The notes: generated by a model from the letters alone, not told the origin. A stretch of DNA of 64,000 nucleotides from Paraburkholderia youngii (GCF_013366925.1 NZ_JAALDK010000001.1:1185089-1249088); one strand, 5' to 3'. Positions 36,073-45,580 are shown, numbered from the stretch's first letter. Translations and numbers: made by a program.

Positions 36073-37998
36073 ATGAGCCCCGTGTTTGTCATCACCGTCC
36101 TGCTGTGGGTGTCGGTGGCCGGTCTCGCGTTCGCGCTGGCACGCCGCGCCGCCTACTGGCGCGAAGGCCGCGCGACCGTCGCGGGCGCCTACGGCTGGGC
36201 CAATCTGCTCGCGATCCCGAAACGCTACTTCGTCGACCTGCATCATGTGGTTGCGCGCGATCCGTACATCGCACGCACGCACGTTGCGACGGCGGGCGGA
36301 GCGATCCTCGCGATGGCGCTCGTGTTCGTCAACTACGGCTTCGCGATCTACTCGCCGTGGCTCGACAAGCTGATCTTCGTCGCCGCGCTGGCGATGCTGA
36401 TCGGCACGGTGTTCGTCTGGCGCCGCCGGCATGGCGCGAAGACGGTGCCGGCGCGGCTCTCGCGTGGACCTTGGGATCAGTTGCCGCTGCTGCTGGGTTC
36501 GTTCGCGCTCGGTCTGGCATTGTTCATCGCATTGCCTGCGACGGCGATGTCCGGTGCGCTCGCGGTGATCGTCGCGCTGCTGATCGCGGCGGGCGCGTTC
36601 ACGATGACGTTCGGCGCGGCGCGCGGTGGTCCGATGAAGCATGCGTTGGCCGGGTTGCTGCACCTCGCGTTTCATCCGCGTCAGGAGCGCTTTGCCGATT
36701 CCACCGCAGCGCGTCACGCTCGCGATGCCGTGCCGCCCACCGCGCTGAAAACACCGTTGCTCGACGCGAAGGAATACGGCGTCGGCAAGCCGATCGAATT
36801 CCGCTGGAACCAGTTGTTGAGCTTCGATGCCTGCGTGCAATGCGGCAAATGCGAAGCGGCGTGCCCCGCGTTCGCGGCGGGACAGCCGTTGAACCCGAAG
36901 AAGCTGATTCAGGATCTGGTGACGGGCATGGTCGGCGGCACCGACGCGCAATACGCGGGCAGCCCGACGCCGGGCATTCCGATCGGCAAGCATGGGGGCG
37001 CGCCGGGCAAGCCGCTCATTTCGACGCTGATCGAAGCGGACACGCTGTGGTCGTGCACGACCTGCCGCGCCTGCGTGCAGGAGTGCCCGATGCTGATCGA
37101 GCATGTCGACGCGATCGTGGACATGCGCCGCAACCAGACGCTCGTCGAGGGCAGCGTGCCGGGCAAGGGGCCGGCGACACTCGCGAATCTGCGCGAGACC
37201 GGCAGCAGCAACGGCTACGACATCGGCGCGCGTTACGACTGGGCCGTCGATCTGCAGGTGCAGGTGGCGCAACCCGGTCGTCACGTAGACGTGCTGCTGA
37301 TCGCCGGCGAAGGCGCGTTCGATATGCGCTATCAGCGCACGCTGCGCGCGCTGGTCAAGGTGTTGAACCGCGCGGGTGTCGATTACGCGGTGCTGGGCGG
37401 CGTCGAAACCGATACCGGCGACACCGCGCGGCGTCTCGGCGACGAAGCGACGTTCCAGCAACTGGCTCGTACGCTGATCGGCACACTCGCCAAGTACTCG
37501 TTCGCACGCATCGTCACCGCCGATCCGCATGTGCTGCATAGCCTGCGCAACGAGTATCGCGCGCTCGGCGGCTTCTATCAGGTGCAGCACCACACGGCGC
37601 TGATCGACGAACTGATCGCGAGCGGCAAGCTGTCGCCGCGTGTGGCCGCCGCCGTGGCGGATCGCAACATCACGTATCACGACCCGTGCTATCTGGGCCG
37701 TTACAACGGTGAGACGGAAGCGCCGCGCCGTGTGCTGAAGAGCATCGGCATCAAGGTGGTCGAGATGGAGCGACACGGGATGCGCGGGCGCTGCTGCGGC
37801 GGTGGCGGCGGCGCACCGTTGACCGATATCCCCGGCAAACGGCGGATTCCCGACATCCGTATCGATGACGCGCGCGCGAGCGGCGCGGAGATCGTCGCGG
37901 TCGGCTGCCCGAATTGCACGGCGATGCTCGAAGGAGTAGTGGGGCCGCGCCCGGAAGTACTCGACGTGGCCGAACTGGTCGCCGCGGCGCTGGAGTAA
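36073..37998 (+). CDS. dgcB: Dimethylglycine demethylase, iron-sulfur membrane subunit
   Basis: A 641-residue protein. The first 200 residues contain about five transmembrane helices. Two 4Fe-4S motifs follow: CVQCGKCEAACP (about 254-265) and CTTCRACVQECP (about 328-339). The C-terminal half has the CCG-type heterodisulfide-reductase-like cysteine regions GRCCGGGGGAP and VGCPNCTAML. It passes electrons from DgcA to the ETF or to the quinone pool. Confidence 0.92.
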   Translation: MSPVFVITVLLWVSVAGLAFALARRAAYWREGRATVAGAYGWANLLAIPKRYFVDLHHVVARDPYIARTHVATAGGAILAMALVFVNYGFAIYSPWLDKLIFVAALAMLIGTVFVWRRRHGAKTVPARLSRGPWDQLPLLLGSFALGLALFIALPATAMSGALAVIVALLIAAGAFTMTFGAARGGPMKHALAGLLHLAFHPRQERFADSTAARHARDAVPPTALKTPLLDAKEYGVGKPIEFRWNQLLSFDACVQCGKCEAACPAFAAGQPLNPKKLIQDLVTGMVGGTDAQYAGSPTPGIPIGKHGGAPGKPLISTLIEADTLWSCTTCRACVQECPMLIEHVDAIVDMRRNQTLVEGSVPGKGPATLANLRETGSSNGYDIGARYDWAVDLQVQVAQPGRHVDVLLIAGEGAFDMRYQRTLRALVKVLNRAGVDYAVLGGVETDTGDTARRLGDEATFQQLARTLIGTLAKYSFARIVTADPHVLHSLRNEYRALGGFYQVQHHTALIDELIASGKLSPRVAAAVADRNITYHDPCYLGRYNGETEAPRRVLKSIGIKVVEMERHGMRGRCCGGGGGAPLTDIPGKRRIPDIRIDDARASGAEIVAVGCPNCTAMLEGVVGPRPEVLDVAELVAAALE

Positions 37999-38002
37999 CG
38001 CG

Positions 38003-39193
38003 ATGATGAATACGCTCAAACGAATCGATCCGCGCCGGCCGTTCACGGTGACCGCGCAGGGACTCCGGCGCATCACGCTCGGCGCCGTTGGCGTGGCGGA
38101 TGCCGGCGGCAGTGCGTCGCTGGCTGAAGCGCGTCACGCCGCGCATCACGAACAGCCGAAGCCGCGCCGCACGACGGCCACGCCGCGCCATGTGCTGCTG
38201 GTTGCGGCGCACGCGGATCGGGGCGCGCTCGATGAACATGCGCGCCAAACGCTTGCCGCCGCCGCGCTGATCGCGGACTTGCAAGCCGAAGTCGTGCTGC
38301 TCGTGTTCGGCGAATTCACCGGCGATGCCGCCGCGCTCGGCGCCGACAAGCTGATCGAATTGCCGATGTTCGATCGCCGCACCTACGCGCCGGACGATGA
38401 GCTGAATGCGCTGGCGGCCTGCGTCGCAGCCTACGCGCCCGCCCACGTCTTTCTGCCCGACAACGCCACCGGCGACGGCGACCTGGGCCGCCGTTATGCG
38501 TCGGTGGCCGATGCAAGCATCGCGACGCACGTCGTCGAGATCGATGCAGCGCACGTGTCCACCTATATTCGCGCGAATACGGCGCTCGCAAGCCGCGCGC
38601 TGCCTGAAGTGGTGCTGCTCGCACCGAATGCGGTCGATCCGAAGCTGCCGTTCGTCGGCGCGGGCGAACGGGTCGCGTGGCGCTTCGAGCGGGAGGCGGA
38701 TAGCCCGGTCGAGCAGCGCGCAATACGCGATCTCGGCATCGACGAAATCGATGCGGCGCAAGTCGCGTTGGAAGAGGCGGACTTCATCGTATCGGCGGGC
38801 AACGGCGTGAGCGACGTACCCGCGTTCGAGCGGCTCGCGACGACCCTCGGCGCGGCGATCGGCGCGAGCCGGGTCGCCGTCGACGACGGCAAGTTCACGC
38901 GCGACAAGCAGATCGGCGCGACCGGCAAGACCGTCGAGGCGAGCGTGTATATCGCGTTCGGCATTTCCGGCGCTGTTCAGCATCTGCAGGGCATCAAGGA
39001 TTGCCGCCATGTGATCGCGGTGAATCTCGACGCGAGCGCGCCGATCGCGAAGCGCGCGAATCTGACCGTGATCGCGGACGCGCAGGAAACCATCGCGGCG
39101 CTCAACGAAGCCGCGGCCGCGGCGCGCGGCGCGCGCGCCACCTCGGCCGCACTGCTGCAGCCGGGCAAGCTTGCCGAAGGAGTGCTCGCATGA
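38003..39193 (+). CDS. etfA: Electron transfer flavoprotein, alpha subunit (betaine-specific)
   Basis: A 396-residue ETF alpha with its family FAD-binding C-terminus: FTRDKQIGATGKTVEASVYI, FGISGAVQHLQGIKDCRHVI and DASAPIAKRANLTVIADAQE. The N-terminal 60 residues (HHEQPKPRRTTATPRHV region) are longer than usual. Four bases after dgcB and overlapping etfB. It is dedicated to dimethylglycine demethylase electrons, with a housekeeping ETF expected elsewhere in the genome. Confidence 0.88.
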   Translation: MMNTLKRIDPRRPFTVTAQGLRRITLGAVGVADAGGSASLAEARHAAHHEQPKPRRTTATPRHVLLVAAHADRGALDEHARQTLAAAALIADLQAEVVLLVFGEFTGDAAALGADKLIELPMFDRRTYAPDDELNALAACVAAYAPAHVFLPDNATGDGDLGRRYASVADASIATHVVEIDAAHVSTYIRANTALASRALPEVVLLAPNAVDPKLPFVGAGERVAWRFEREADSPVEQRAIRDLGIDEIDAAQVALEEADFIVSAGNGVSDVPAFERLATTLGAAIGASRVAVDDGKFTRDKQIGATGKTVEASVYIAFGISGAVQHLQGIKDCRHVIAVNLDASAPIAKRANLTVIADAQETIAALNEAAAAARGARATSAALLQPGKLAEGVLA

Positions 39194-39969
39194 AGATCGC
39201 CGTGCTGGTTTCAATCGGACGTCATCCGGTCAGCGGCGTCGCGCGCTACAGCCGCAATGATGCGGCGGCGTTGACGCTGGCGCTGTCGCTCGCGAGAACG
39301 CACGGCGCGACGCTCGACGTGCTGCATGCGGGCGATCCGTCGAACGCCGCATTGAACGAGTATCTGGCGCTCGGCGCGCGTTCGGTCGAAGTGCTCGACA
39401 TGCCACCGGACGCCGATCCGGCGCCGCGACTCGCCGCGCGTTTGCGTGGCTACCAGCTGGTGCTGAGCGGCACGCGCGCCGAAGGCGGCTTCGATAGCGG
39501 CATGTTGCCGTATCGCGTCGCGCATGCGCTGGCGGTACCGCTCGTCGGCGCCGCCGTCGATCTGGCGGTGCGCGACGGTTGCGCGCAGGTCCGGCAGTTC
39601 ATGCCGAAGGGCCTGCGACGGCGCGTCGAAGTGCGGCTGCCCGCGTTGATCGCCGTGCATCCGCTCGCGAACGCCGCGACGTCGTACGCATATGCGCGGC
39701 TGCGCGAAGGCAAGATCGAGCGCACCGCCGCGCCGGGCGCCGCCGCGCCGCACGGCACTACTCCCGAACAGTCCGCATGGACCATCGGCCCCGCCACCGC
39801 GAAACCAGCGCGGCTCGCCGCCGCCGAAAAGCGCTCGGGCCACGCACGCATGCTGTCGGCGACGACGACCGAGAGCCGCGGCGGCAGCGTCGTAATTGAA
39901 GGGAGTTGCGTCGAAAAAGCACAAGTGATCCTCGCGTATTTGCGCGAGCATCAACTGGTGGATTACTGA
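39190..39969 (+). CDS. etfB: Electron transfer flavoprotein, beta subunit
   Basis: A 259-residue ETF beta; the ATG at 39190 overlaps the etfA stop. Segments VLVSIGRHPVSGVARYSRND, TLALSLARTHGATLDVLHAG and GYQLVLSGTRAEGGFDSGML fit the adenine-nucleotide-alpha-hydrolase fold, and MPKGLRRRVEVRLPALIAV is typical. Sequence is divergent from housekeeping EtfB, consistent with a specialised pair. Last gene of the dgc unit before gbcA. Confidence 0.85.
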   Translation: MKIAVLVSIGRHPVSGVARYSRNDAAALTLALSLARTHGATLDVLHAGDPSNAALNEYLALGARSVEVLDMPPDADPAPRLAARLRGYQLVLSGTRAEGGFDSGMLPYRVAHALAVPLVGAAVDLAVRDGCAQVRQFMPKGLRRRVEVRLPALIAVHPLANAATSYAYARLREGKIERTAAPGAAAPHGTTPEQSAWTIGPATAKPARLAAAEKRSGHARMLSATTTESRGGSVVIEGSCVEKAQVILAYLREHQLVDY

Positions 39970-40003
39970 ATTCCGGCTCGGGCCAGCATGCGACCAGGAG
40001 GGC

Positions 40004-40018
40004 CTGGCGCGGCGCCAG
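40004..40018. promoter_or_regulatory. Palindrome upstream of gbcA
   Basis: CTGGCGC-G-GCGCCAG is a perfect palindrome with a one-base centre, 25-39 bases before the gbcA start and within the 73-base gap after etfB. A loopless palindrome suits a protein-binding site more than a terminator. Assignment to a GlxA-type activator is speculative. Confidence 0.35.
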
Positions 40019-40042
40019 ACGTGACACGCAACGGAGCACACA

Positions 40043-41329
40043 ATGAAAGTTTCCGCAGACGTTCGCGCAATGATCGAACGCCGCAAGCAGAATTACACGC
40101 TGGAAGCGCCGTTCTATACGAGCGAGGAAATATTCGCGCTCGATATCGACGCGATTTTCCGCCAGCACTGGATTCAGGTCGCGGTCGAACCCGATGTGCC
40201 CGAACCGGGCGACTACGTGACGGTCGAGGTCGGCGACGACTCGATCCTGATCGTGCGCGACGACGACATGCAGGTGCGCGCGTTTCATAACGTCTGCCGC
40301 CATCGCGGCGCGCGTCTGTGCAATACCGGCAAGGGCTCGCTCGGCAATATCGTCTGTCCTTATCACAGCTGGACGTATAGCCTCAATGGCGACCTGATGT
40401 TCGCCGAACACATGGGCGAGCAGTTCGACCGCTGCAAACATAGCCTGAAAGCGGTCCATGTCGAAAATCTCGCCGGGCTGATTTTCATTTGCCTAGCCGA
40501 GCAGCCGCCCGCCGATTTTGCTGTGATGCGCGCCGCGATGGAACCGTATCTGTTGCCGCACGATCTGGCCGGCTGCAAGATCGCCGCGTCGATCGACATC
40601 ATCGAGGAGGGCAACTGGAAGCTGACGATGGAGAACAATCGCGAGTGCTATCACTGCGTCGCGAATCATCCGGAGCTGACCGTCTCGCTGTACGAATACG
40701 GCTTCGGTTATCAGCGCACGCCGGCGAACGAGGAGGGCATGGCCGCGTTCGAGGCGACGGTCGCGCGCCGCACCGCGCAGTGGGAGGCGATGCAGTTGCC
40801 ATCGGCGGAAATCGAGCGGCTCGCCGATCTGGTCACCGGGTTTCGCACGCAACGTCTGCCGCTCGATCGCGACGGCGAATCGCAGACGCTCGACGCGAAG
40901 GTCGCCTCGAAGAAACTGCTCGGCGGTTTCAAGGAGGCCGATCTCGGCGGCTTGTCGTTCTGGACGCAGCCGAATTCGTGGCATCACTTCATGAGCGACC
41001 ATATCGTCAGTTTCTCGGTGATTCCGCTGTCGGCCGGCAAGACGCTGGTGCGCACCAAATGGCTCGTGCACAAGGACGCGCGCGAAGGCATCGATTACGA
41101 CGTCGACAATCTGACCGCCGTGTGGCGCGCGACCAACGACCAGGATCGCGCGCTCGTCGAATATTCGCAGCGCGGCGCGACGAGCAGCGCGTATGAGCCG
41201 GGTCCGTATTCGCCATTCACCGAAGGACTCGTCGAAAAGTTCTGCGAATGGTATATCGGCCGTCTCGCGGATTACGACGCGAACCCGCGAGCAGCGCACG
41301 ACGAGAAAGTCGTGTCGTTCGCGCGCTGA
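40043..41329 (+). CDS. gbcA: Glycine betaine monooxygenase, Rieske oxygenase subunit
   Basis: A 428-residue Rieske non-heme iron oxygenase that removes one methyl from glycine betaine, giving dimethylglycine and formaldehyde. The Rieske cluster ligands are Cys-x-His in NVCRHRGARLC and Cys-x2-His in IVCPYHSWTYS (about residues 90-112). The catalytic iron site is in TMENNRECYHCVANHPEL near 210. Length and motifs match GbcA of Pseudomonas. Paired with the reductase GbcB 34 bases downstream. Confidence 0.93.
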   Translation: MKVSADVRAMIERRKQNYTLEAPFYTSEEIFALDIDAIFRQHWIQVAVEPDVPEPGDYVTVEVGDDSILIVRDDDMQVRAFHNVCRHRGARLCNTGKGSLGNIVCPYHSWTYSLNGDLMFAEHMGEQFDRCKHSLKAVHVENLAGLIFICLAEQPPADFAVMRAAMEPYLLPHDLAGCKIAASIDIIEEGNWKLTMENNRECYHCVANHPELTVSLYEYGFGYQRTPANEEGMAAFEATVARRTAQWEAMQLPSAEIERLADLVTGFRTQRLPLDRDGESQTLDAKVASKKLLGGFKEADLGGLSFWTQPNSWHHFMSDHIVSFSVIPLSAGKTLVRTKWLVHKDAREGIDYDVDNLTAVWRATNDQDRALVEYSQRGATSSAYEPGPYSPFTEGLVEKFCEWYIGRLADYDANPRAAHDEKVVSFAR

Positions 41330-41363
41330 GTGCAACACCGCAATGACGAGCGGGGGGACAACC

Positions 41364-42557
41364 ATGATGCGCGATCAGGCCATGTTTCAACCGGACATCG
41401 AGCAGACTTCTGAGAATCCAGCTGGCGCGCCGAGCCGCGTCACCCAGCCGGGCTTCTGGGATGCGCTGCCGGCGCGCTGGAGCAGTGATTCCGACGACAC
41501 GCTGGAGTGCTGCCAGGTTCGCAGCGAAACGCACGACGTGAAGAGTTTCTTCTTCCGCGCGCCATCCGGCCGGGCGTTCGTGTTCGAGCCGGGGCAGTTC
41601 ATTACGCTGGAGCTGGAGATCGACGGCGAGCGGGTCAATCGCTGCTATACGATCTCGTCGCCGCCCACGCGGCCCCATACGATTTCGATCACCGTGAAGC
41701 GCGTGCCGGGCGGCCCGGTGTCCAACTGGCTGCACGACAATCTGCATGCGGGCATGCAGATACGCGTGCTGGGGCCTGCCGGTGAGTTCACCTGCGCGCG
41801 GCATCCGGCGCGCAAGTTCCTGTTTTTGTCGGCGGGCTCGGGCATCACGCCGCTGATGTCGATGAGCCGTACGCATCATGAACTCGGCGAGGACAGCGAT
41901 ATCGTCTTCGTGCATAGCGCGCGCACGCCGGACGACATCATCTTCGCGCGCGAGCTCGATCTGATCGCCGCGAATCAGGCGCATTTCCGCACAGCGTTCG
42001 TTTGTGAGCGCGTGGGCGCGCGCACCAATTGGCCCGGCATCACCGGCTTTCTGACGCTGCCGCTGCTGAAGCTGATTGCACCGGACTTTCTGGAGCGGGA
42101 AATTTTCACCTGCGGCCCCGCGCCGTATATGCAAGCGGTGCGCAAACTGCTCGACGAGGGCGGCTTCGACCGCCAGCACTATCACGAGGAAAGCTTCTCG
42201 TTCGAGACCGTCAGCGAGGTGGCCGCGCAATTGACCGAAGCGCATGTCGCGGACGCGCTGCGCGATGCGCCGGCGGCGCCGGTCGAAACCGGAACACGCT
42301 ACAAGGTGAGCTTTACGCGCAGTCATCGCGAGATCGAATGCGGCGCCGGCCAGCATGTGCTCGAAGCGGCGAAGCAGGCGGGCGTGCGGCTGCCGGCGTC
42401 GTGCACCCAAGGCATGTGCGGCACCTGCAAGGTGAAGCTCGTGTCGGGCGAAGTGGCGATGAAGCACGCGGGCGGTATCCGTCAGCGCGAGATCGATCAG
42501 GGCATGGTGCTGCTGTGCTGTAGCAAGCCGCTGAGCGATCTCGTCGTCGACAAGTAA
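41364..42557 (+). CDS. gbcB: Glycine betaine monooxygenase, ferredoxin reductase subunit
   Basis: A 397-residue reductase with an FAD-binding barrel (FEPGQFITLELEIDGERVNR, CYTISSPPTRPHTISITVKR), NAD-binding domain (FLSAGSGITPLMSMSRT, EIFTCGPAPYMQAVRKL), and a C-terminal plant-type 2Fe-2S domain with CTQGMCGTCKVKL and VLLCCSKP. It feeds NADH electrons to GbcA. I chose the ATG at 41364 because ggggggaca lies before it; an ATG at 41343 is possible. Confidence 0.92.
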   Translation: MMRDQAMFQPDIEQTSENPAGAPSRVTQPGFWDALPARWSSDSDDTLECCQVRSETHDVKSFFFRAPSGRAFVFEPGQFITLELEIDGERVNRCYTISSPPTRPHTISITVKRVPGGPVSNWLHDNLHAGMQIRVLGPAGEFTCARHPARKFLFLSAGSGITPLMSMSRTHHELGEDSDIVFVHSARTPDDIIFARELDLIAANQAHFRTAFVCERVGARTNWPGITGFLTLPLLKLIAPDFLEREIFTCGPAPYMQAVRKLLDEGGFDRQHYHEESFSFETVSEVAAQLTEAHVADALRDAPAAPVETGTRYKVSFTRSHREIECGAGQHVLEAAKQAGVRLPASCTQGMCGTCKVKLVSGEVAMKHAGGIRQREIDQGMVLLCCSKPLSDLVVDK

Positions 42558-42615
42558 TACGATTGACAACACCACAAGAACACGGCAAATACTGCGCGGA
42601 TTTGCGTGGAAGTCG

Positions 42616-42633
42616 CATGCAGACAACTGCATG
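42616..42633. promoter_or_regulatory. Inverted repeat upstream of the betaine-binding protein gene
   Basis: CATGCAG-acaa-CTGCATG is a perfect seven-base inverted repeat, flanked on both sides by gtcgc. It lies 108-125 bases upstream of the ATG of the binding-protein gene, in the 183-base gap after gbcB. A TTGACA at 42563-42568 is 48 bases upstream. It is a good candidate operator or RNA hairpin; identity of the binding protein is unknown. Confidence 0.4.
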
Positions 42634-42740
42634 TCGCAAAACAACGCTACCCGGCAATTCTGGTTGGCGATTCTAAATGCGCGATCTGCGGTTCGATGGC
42701 AAACGCGTCAATGGGCAAATGTATCAACGGGAGAACGTCG

Positions 42741-43598
42741 ATGAGACTGATCGGAAAGGTAGTGGTGGCAAGCGCGTTGGGGATGATGCTGGCGGCGGTC
42801 AGTGCGGGCGTGTCGGCCGATTCGAAGCCGACCATCAAGATCGGTTACGTGGAGGGCTGGGACGATAGCGTTGCGACGTCGAACGTGGCCGCCGAGGTGA
42901 TCGAAAAACGCCTCGGTTATCAGGTGCAGCTGGTGCCGGTCGCGGCCGGCGTGATGTGGCAGGGTGTGGCGCGCGGCGATCTCGACGCGACGCTGTCCGC
43001 GTGGCTGCCGGTCACGCACGGCGCGTACTGGAACAACTTCAAGGACAAGGTGGTCGACCTCGGGCCGAACTTCAACGACGCGAAGATCGGGCTGATCGTG
43101 CCGGACAACGTGGACGTGAAGAGCGTTGGCGATCTGCAGGCGAAGAAGACGGAATTCGGCGCGCGCATCGTCGGCATCGACGCTGGTGCGGGTGTGATGC
43201 AGAAAACCAGCGAGGCGATCAAAGCCTACGGGCTCGACTATCAGCTGATGCCGAGTTCCGGCAGCGCGATGACCGCCGAACTGGCGCGCTCGGAGGCGGC
43301 CAGCAAGCCGATCATCGTGACCGGCTGGAAGCCGCACTGGATGTTCGCGAAGTACAAGCTGAAATTCCTCGACGATCCGAAGAAGGTGTTCGGTGAAGCG
43401 GAGCACGTCGATAGCGTGGTGAATCCGGAACTCGAGAAAAAAGCGCCGACGGTGGTCGCGTTCCTGAAGAAGTTCCAATGGAAGCCGGGCGAAATCGACG
43501 CGGTGATGCTGGCCACGCAGAACGGCGAAAAGCCGGCCGCGGCCGCCGACGCCTGGATCAGCGCGCACTCGGATCGGGTGGATAGCTGGGTGAAGTAA
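42741..43598 (+). CDS. Glycine betaine ABC transporter substrate-binding protein
   Basis: A 285-residue OpuAC/ProX-type periplasmic binding protein. Signal peptide to about residue 26 (SAGVSA). Mature part: KIGYVEGWDDSVATSNVAAE, LVPVAAGVMWQGVARGDLDA, TLSAWLPVTHGAYWNNFKDK and IIVTGWKPHWMFAKYKLKF; the Trp residues within these form the aromatic box for the trimethylammonium head group. It probably serves ProVW at 13761-15831, 27 kb upstream. Ends at a strong terminator. Confidence 0.92.
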   Translation: MRLIGKVVVASALGMMLAAVSAGVSADSKPTIKIGYVEGWDDSVATSNVAAEVIEKRLGYQVQLVPVAAGVMWQGVARGDLDATLSAWLPVTHGAYWNNFKDKVVDLGPNFNDAKIGLIVPDNVDVKSVGDLQAKKTEFGARIVGIDAGAGVMQKTSEAIKAYGLDYQLMPSSGSAMTAELARSEAASKPIIVTGWKPHWMFAKYKLKFLDDPKKVFGEAEHVDSVVNPELEKKAPTVVAFLKKFQWKPGEIDAVMLATQNGEKPAAAADAWISAHSDRVDSWVK

Positions 43599-43624
43599 GC
43601 CGGCAAGCGTTGCGCAGCCTGATG

Positions 43625-43648
43625 AAACGCCGCTTTTCAGCGGCGTTT
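43625..43648. terminator. Bidirectional intrinsic terminator
   Basis: A ten-base-pair stem (AAACGCCGCT/AGCGGCGTTT, 43625-43634 and 43639-43648) with loop tttc is followed by ttctgttt on the plus strand. It lies between the convergent stops of the binding-protein gene and purU. Confidence 0.9.
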
Positions 43649-43653
43649 TCTGT

Positions 43654-44529
43654 TTACCTCAGCACGACGGTGCGCTCGCCGTTGATGAACACGCGCCGCT
43701 CGACGAACGCCTTCACCGCGCGCGCGAGCGTAATGCATTCGACGTCGCGTCCGGTCGTCAGCAGCCGTTCGGGGCTGTACGAGTGATCGACGGGTTCGAC
43801 TCCCTGCTCGATGATCGGACCTTCGTCGAGATCGTCGGTAACGAAATGGGCGGTGGCGCCGATCACCTTGACGCCGCGCGCATGGGCCTGGTGATACGGT
43901 TTCGCCCCCTTGAACCCGGGCAGGAACGAATGATGGATATTGATCGCGCGCCCGGCGAGCGCGCGGCTCGTTTCGGCGGACAGGATCTGCATGTAGCGCG
44001 CGAGAATCAGCAGCTCGGCGCCGCACGATTCGAACAGTTCGAGAAGTTGCGCTTCCTGTTGTGGCTTCGTGTCGGCGGTAATCGGCAGATGATGGAACGG
44101 CAGGCCGTGCTGACGCGCGAGCGGTTCGAGATCGCGATGATTCGAGCCGATGCCGACGATGTCCATCTTCAGCTCGCCCATGCGCCAGCGAAACAGCAGA
44201 TCGGCGAGGCAGTGTTCGAGTTTGGACACCATGATCAGGACCTTCGGCCGGACCGACAGATCGTGGATCGCCCACGTCATCCGGAAGCGTTCGGCGATCG
44301 GTGCGAATTCCTGCTTGAGCGCGGCGATCTGCAGCGCGTCGTCGCGATCGACGTGGTGAAACACGCAGCGCACGAAAAAGCGCTCGCTGAGTTCGTCGTC
44401 GAATACGGTCAGTTCGTCGACATAGCAACGATGCCGTTCGAGAAAGCCGGCGACGGCGGCAACCTGGCCCGCCGCGCTCGGACACGCGACGGTGAGGACC
44501 CCTTGAGCAGAACGGGAAATGGCGGACAT
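43654..44529 (-). CDS. purU: Formyltetrahydrofolate deformylase
   Basis: A 291-residue enzyme releasing formate from 10-formyl-THF. An N-terminal ACT regulatory domain (about 10-85, VLTVACPSAAGQVAAVAGFL) precedes a formyltransferase fold with the catalytic set Asn-His-Asp: IVGIGSNHRDLEP, NIHHSFLPGFKGAKPY and TAHFVTDDLDEGPIIEQG. In betaine loci it recycles folate loaded with C1 units from sarcosine oxidase. Complete. Confidence 0.93.
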   Translation of the reverse strand: MSAISRSAQGVLTVACPSAAGQVAAVAGFLERHRCYVDELTVFDDELSERFFVRCVFHHVDRDDALQIAALKQEFAPIAERFRMTWAIHDLSVRPKVLIMVSKLEHCLADLLFRWRMGELKMDIVGIGSNHRDLEPLARQHGLPFHHLPITADTKPQQEAQLLELFESCGAELLILARYMQILSAETSRALAGRAINIHHSFLPGFKGAKPYHQAHARGVKVIGATAHFVTDDLDEGPIIEQGVEPVDHSYSPERLLTTGRDVECITLARAVKAFVERRVFINGERTVVLR

Positions 44530-44665
44530 GAGCTCTCCACATTGACGATCAGGCGAGGCCGCGGGGCGCGGCGCGCATCGTCGCAGTAGAGCAAATCGGG
44601 TGATCGCGGGGATAGAAGCTAACCGCCGTTGCGCTGGAATGGGAACGCCAGGAGGATCTGCCGCA

Positions 44666-45580
44666 CTAGTCGGCAGGGTCCGCTCCGAGCCTTCGCTTCA
44701 GCGTATCGATCAGCGCGCGGACTTTCGCCGGCGGATGACTCGTCGGCGGAAACACGGCCTGGATGCTCGCCGGCGCGGTTGCCCATTCGGGCAGCAGCCG
44801 GATCAGCCGTCCCGCCGCGACGTCGTCCGCGATCGAAAAATCCGTCAGCAGACCGATGCCGCCGCCCGCGAGCGTCGCCGCCCGGCAGGCATCGGCCGTG
44901 TTGACACGCAGCGCGGACGCGCAGCGCACGCTCGCGGTTTTACCGTCGACGTGCCGCAGATCGAGCGTCAACGGATGCGGCAGCACCGACAACGCGCAAT
45001 AGGGCAGCGTCTCCAGCGCGGCCGGCGTGTTCGGCACGCCCCACGTGCGCAGGAACTCGGGACTCGCGACGAGCCACTTGACGAAGCTGCCGAGCTTCAC
45101 CGCGCGATAGTTCGAGTCCGCGAGACGACCAAGCCGGATCGCGACGTCGATGCCGTCGGCAATCAGATCGACGTAGCGGTCACTGCTCAGAAGCTCGACG
45201 TCGAGCTGCGCGTGCGTGCGGCGCAATTCGACCAGAGCGGGCGTGACGACGAGCGCGCCGTAGTCGTTCGGCGCGCTGACGCGCAGCGTGCCGCGCACCG
45301 GCGAGGTTTCTCCGCCGAGTGCGTTCAGCGCATCCTCGGTGGCGCGCAGAATTTTCACGCTCGCCTCGTAGAACGTGCGGCCCGCCTCGGTGACGCCGAG
45401 CCGCCGCGTGGTGCGCACCAGCAGGCTCGCGCCGACCTCCGCCTCGAGCCGCTGCATGTGCGTGCTGACCATCGTCTTCGCGAGTCCGAGCCGAGTCGCG
45501 GCGGCGCTCAGCGAGCCCGCGTCGATGACCGCGACGAAGATCGCGAGGCGGTTCAGGTTGACGTTGCGCACATCGGCCAT
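44666..45580 (-). CDS. LysR-family transcriptional regulator
   Basis: A 304-residue regulator. N-terminal winged helix-turn-helix (LAIFVAVIDAGSLSAAATRL, LGLAKTMVSTHMQRLEAEVG, TTRRLGVTEAGRTFYEAS) followed by a LysR substrate-binding domain (APNDYGALVVTPALVELRRT). It is divergent from the glutathione transferase gene, 109 bases apart, and most likely controls that gene and the PNPOx-like gene after it. Confidence 0.9.
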   Translation of the reverse strand: MADVRNVNLNRLAIFVAVIDAGSLSAAATRLGLAKTMVSTHMQRLEAEVGASLLVRTTRRLGVTEAGRTFYEASVKILRATEDALNALGGETSPVRGTLRVSAPNDYGALVVTPALVELRRTHAQLDVELLSSDRYVDLIADGIDVAIRLGRLADSNYRAVKLGSFVKWLVASPEFLRTWGVPNTPAALETLPYCALSVLPHPLTLDLRHVDGKTASVRCASALRVNTADACRAATLAGGGIGLLTDFSIADDVAAGRLIRLLPEWATAPASIQAVFPPTSHPPAKVRALIDTLKRRLGADPAD

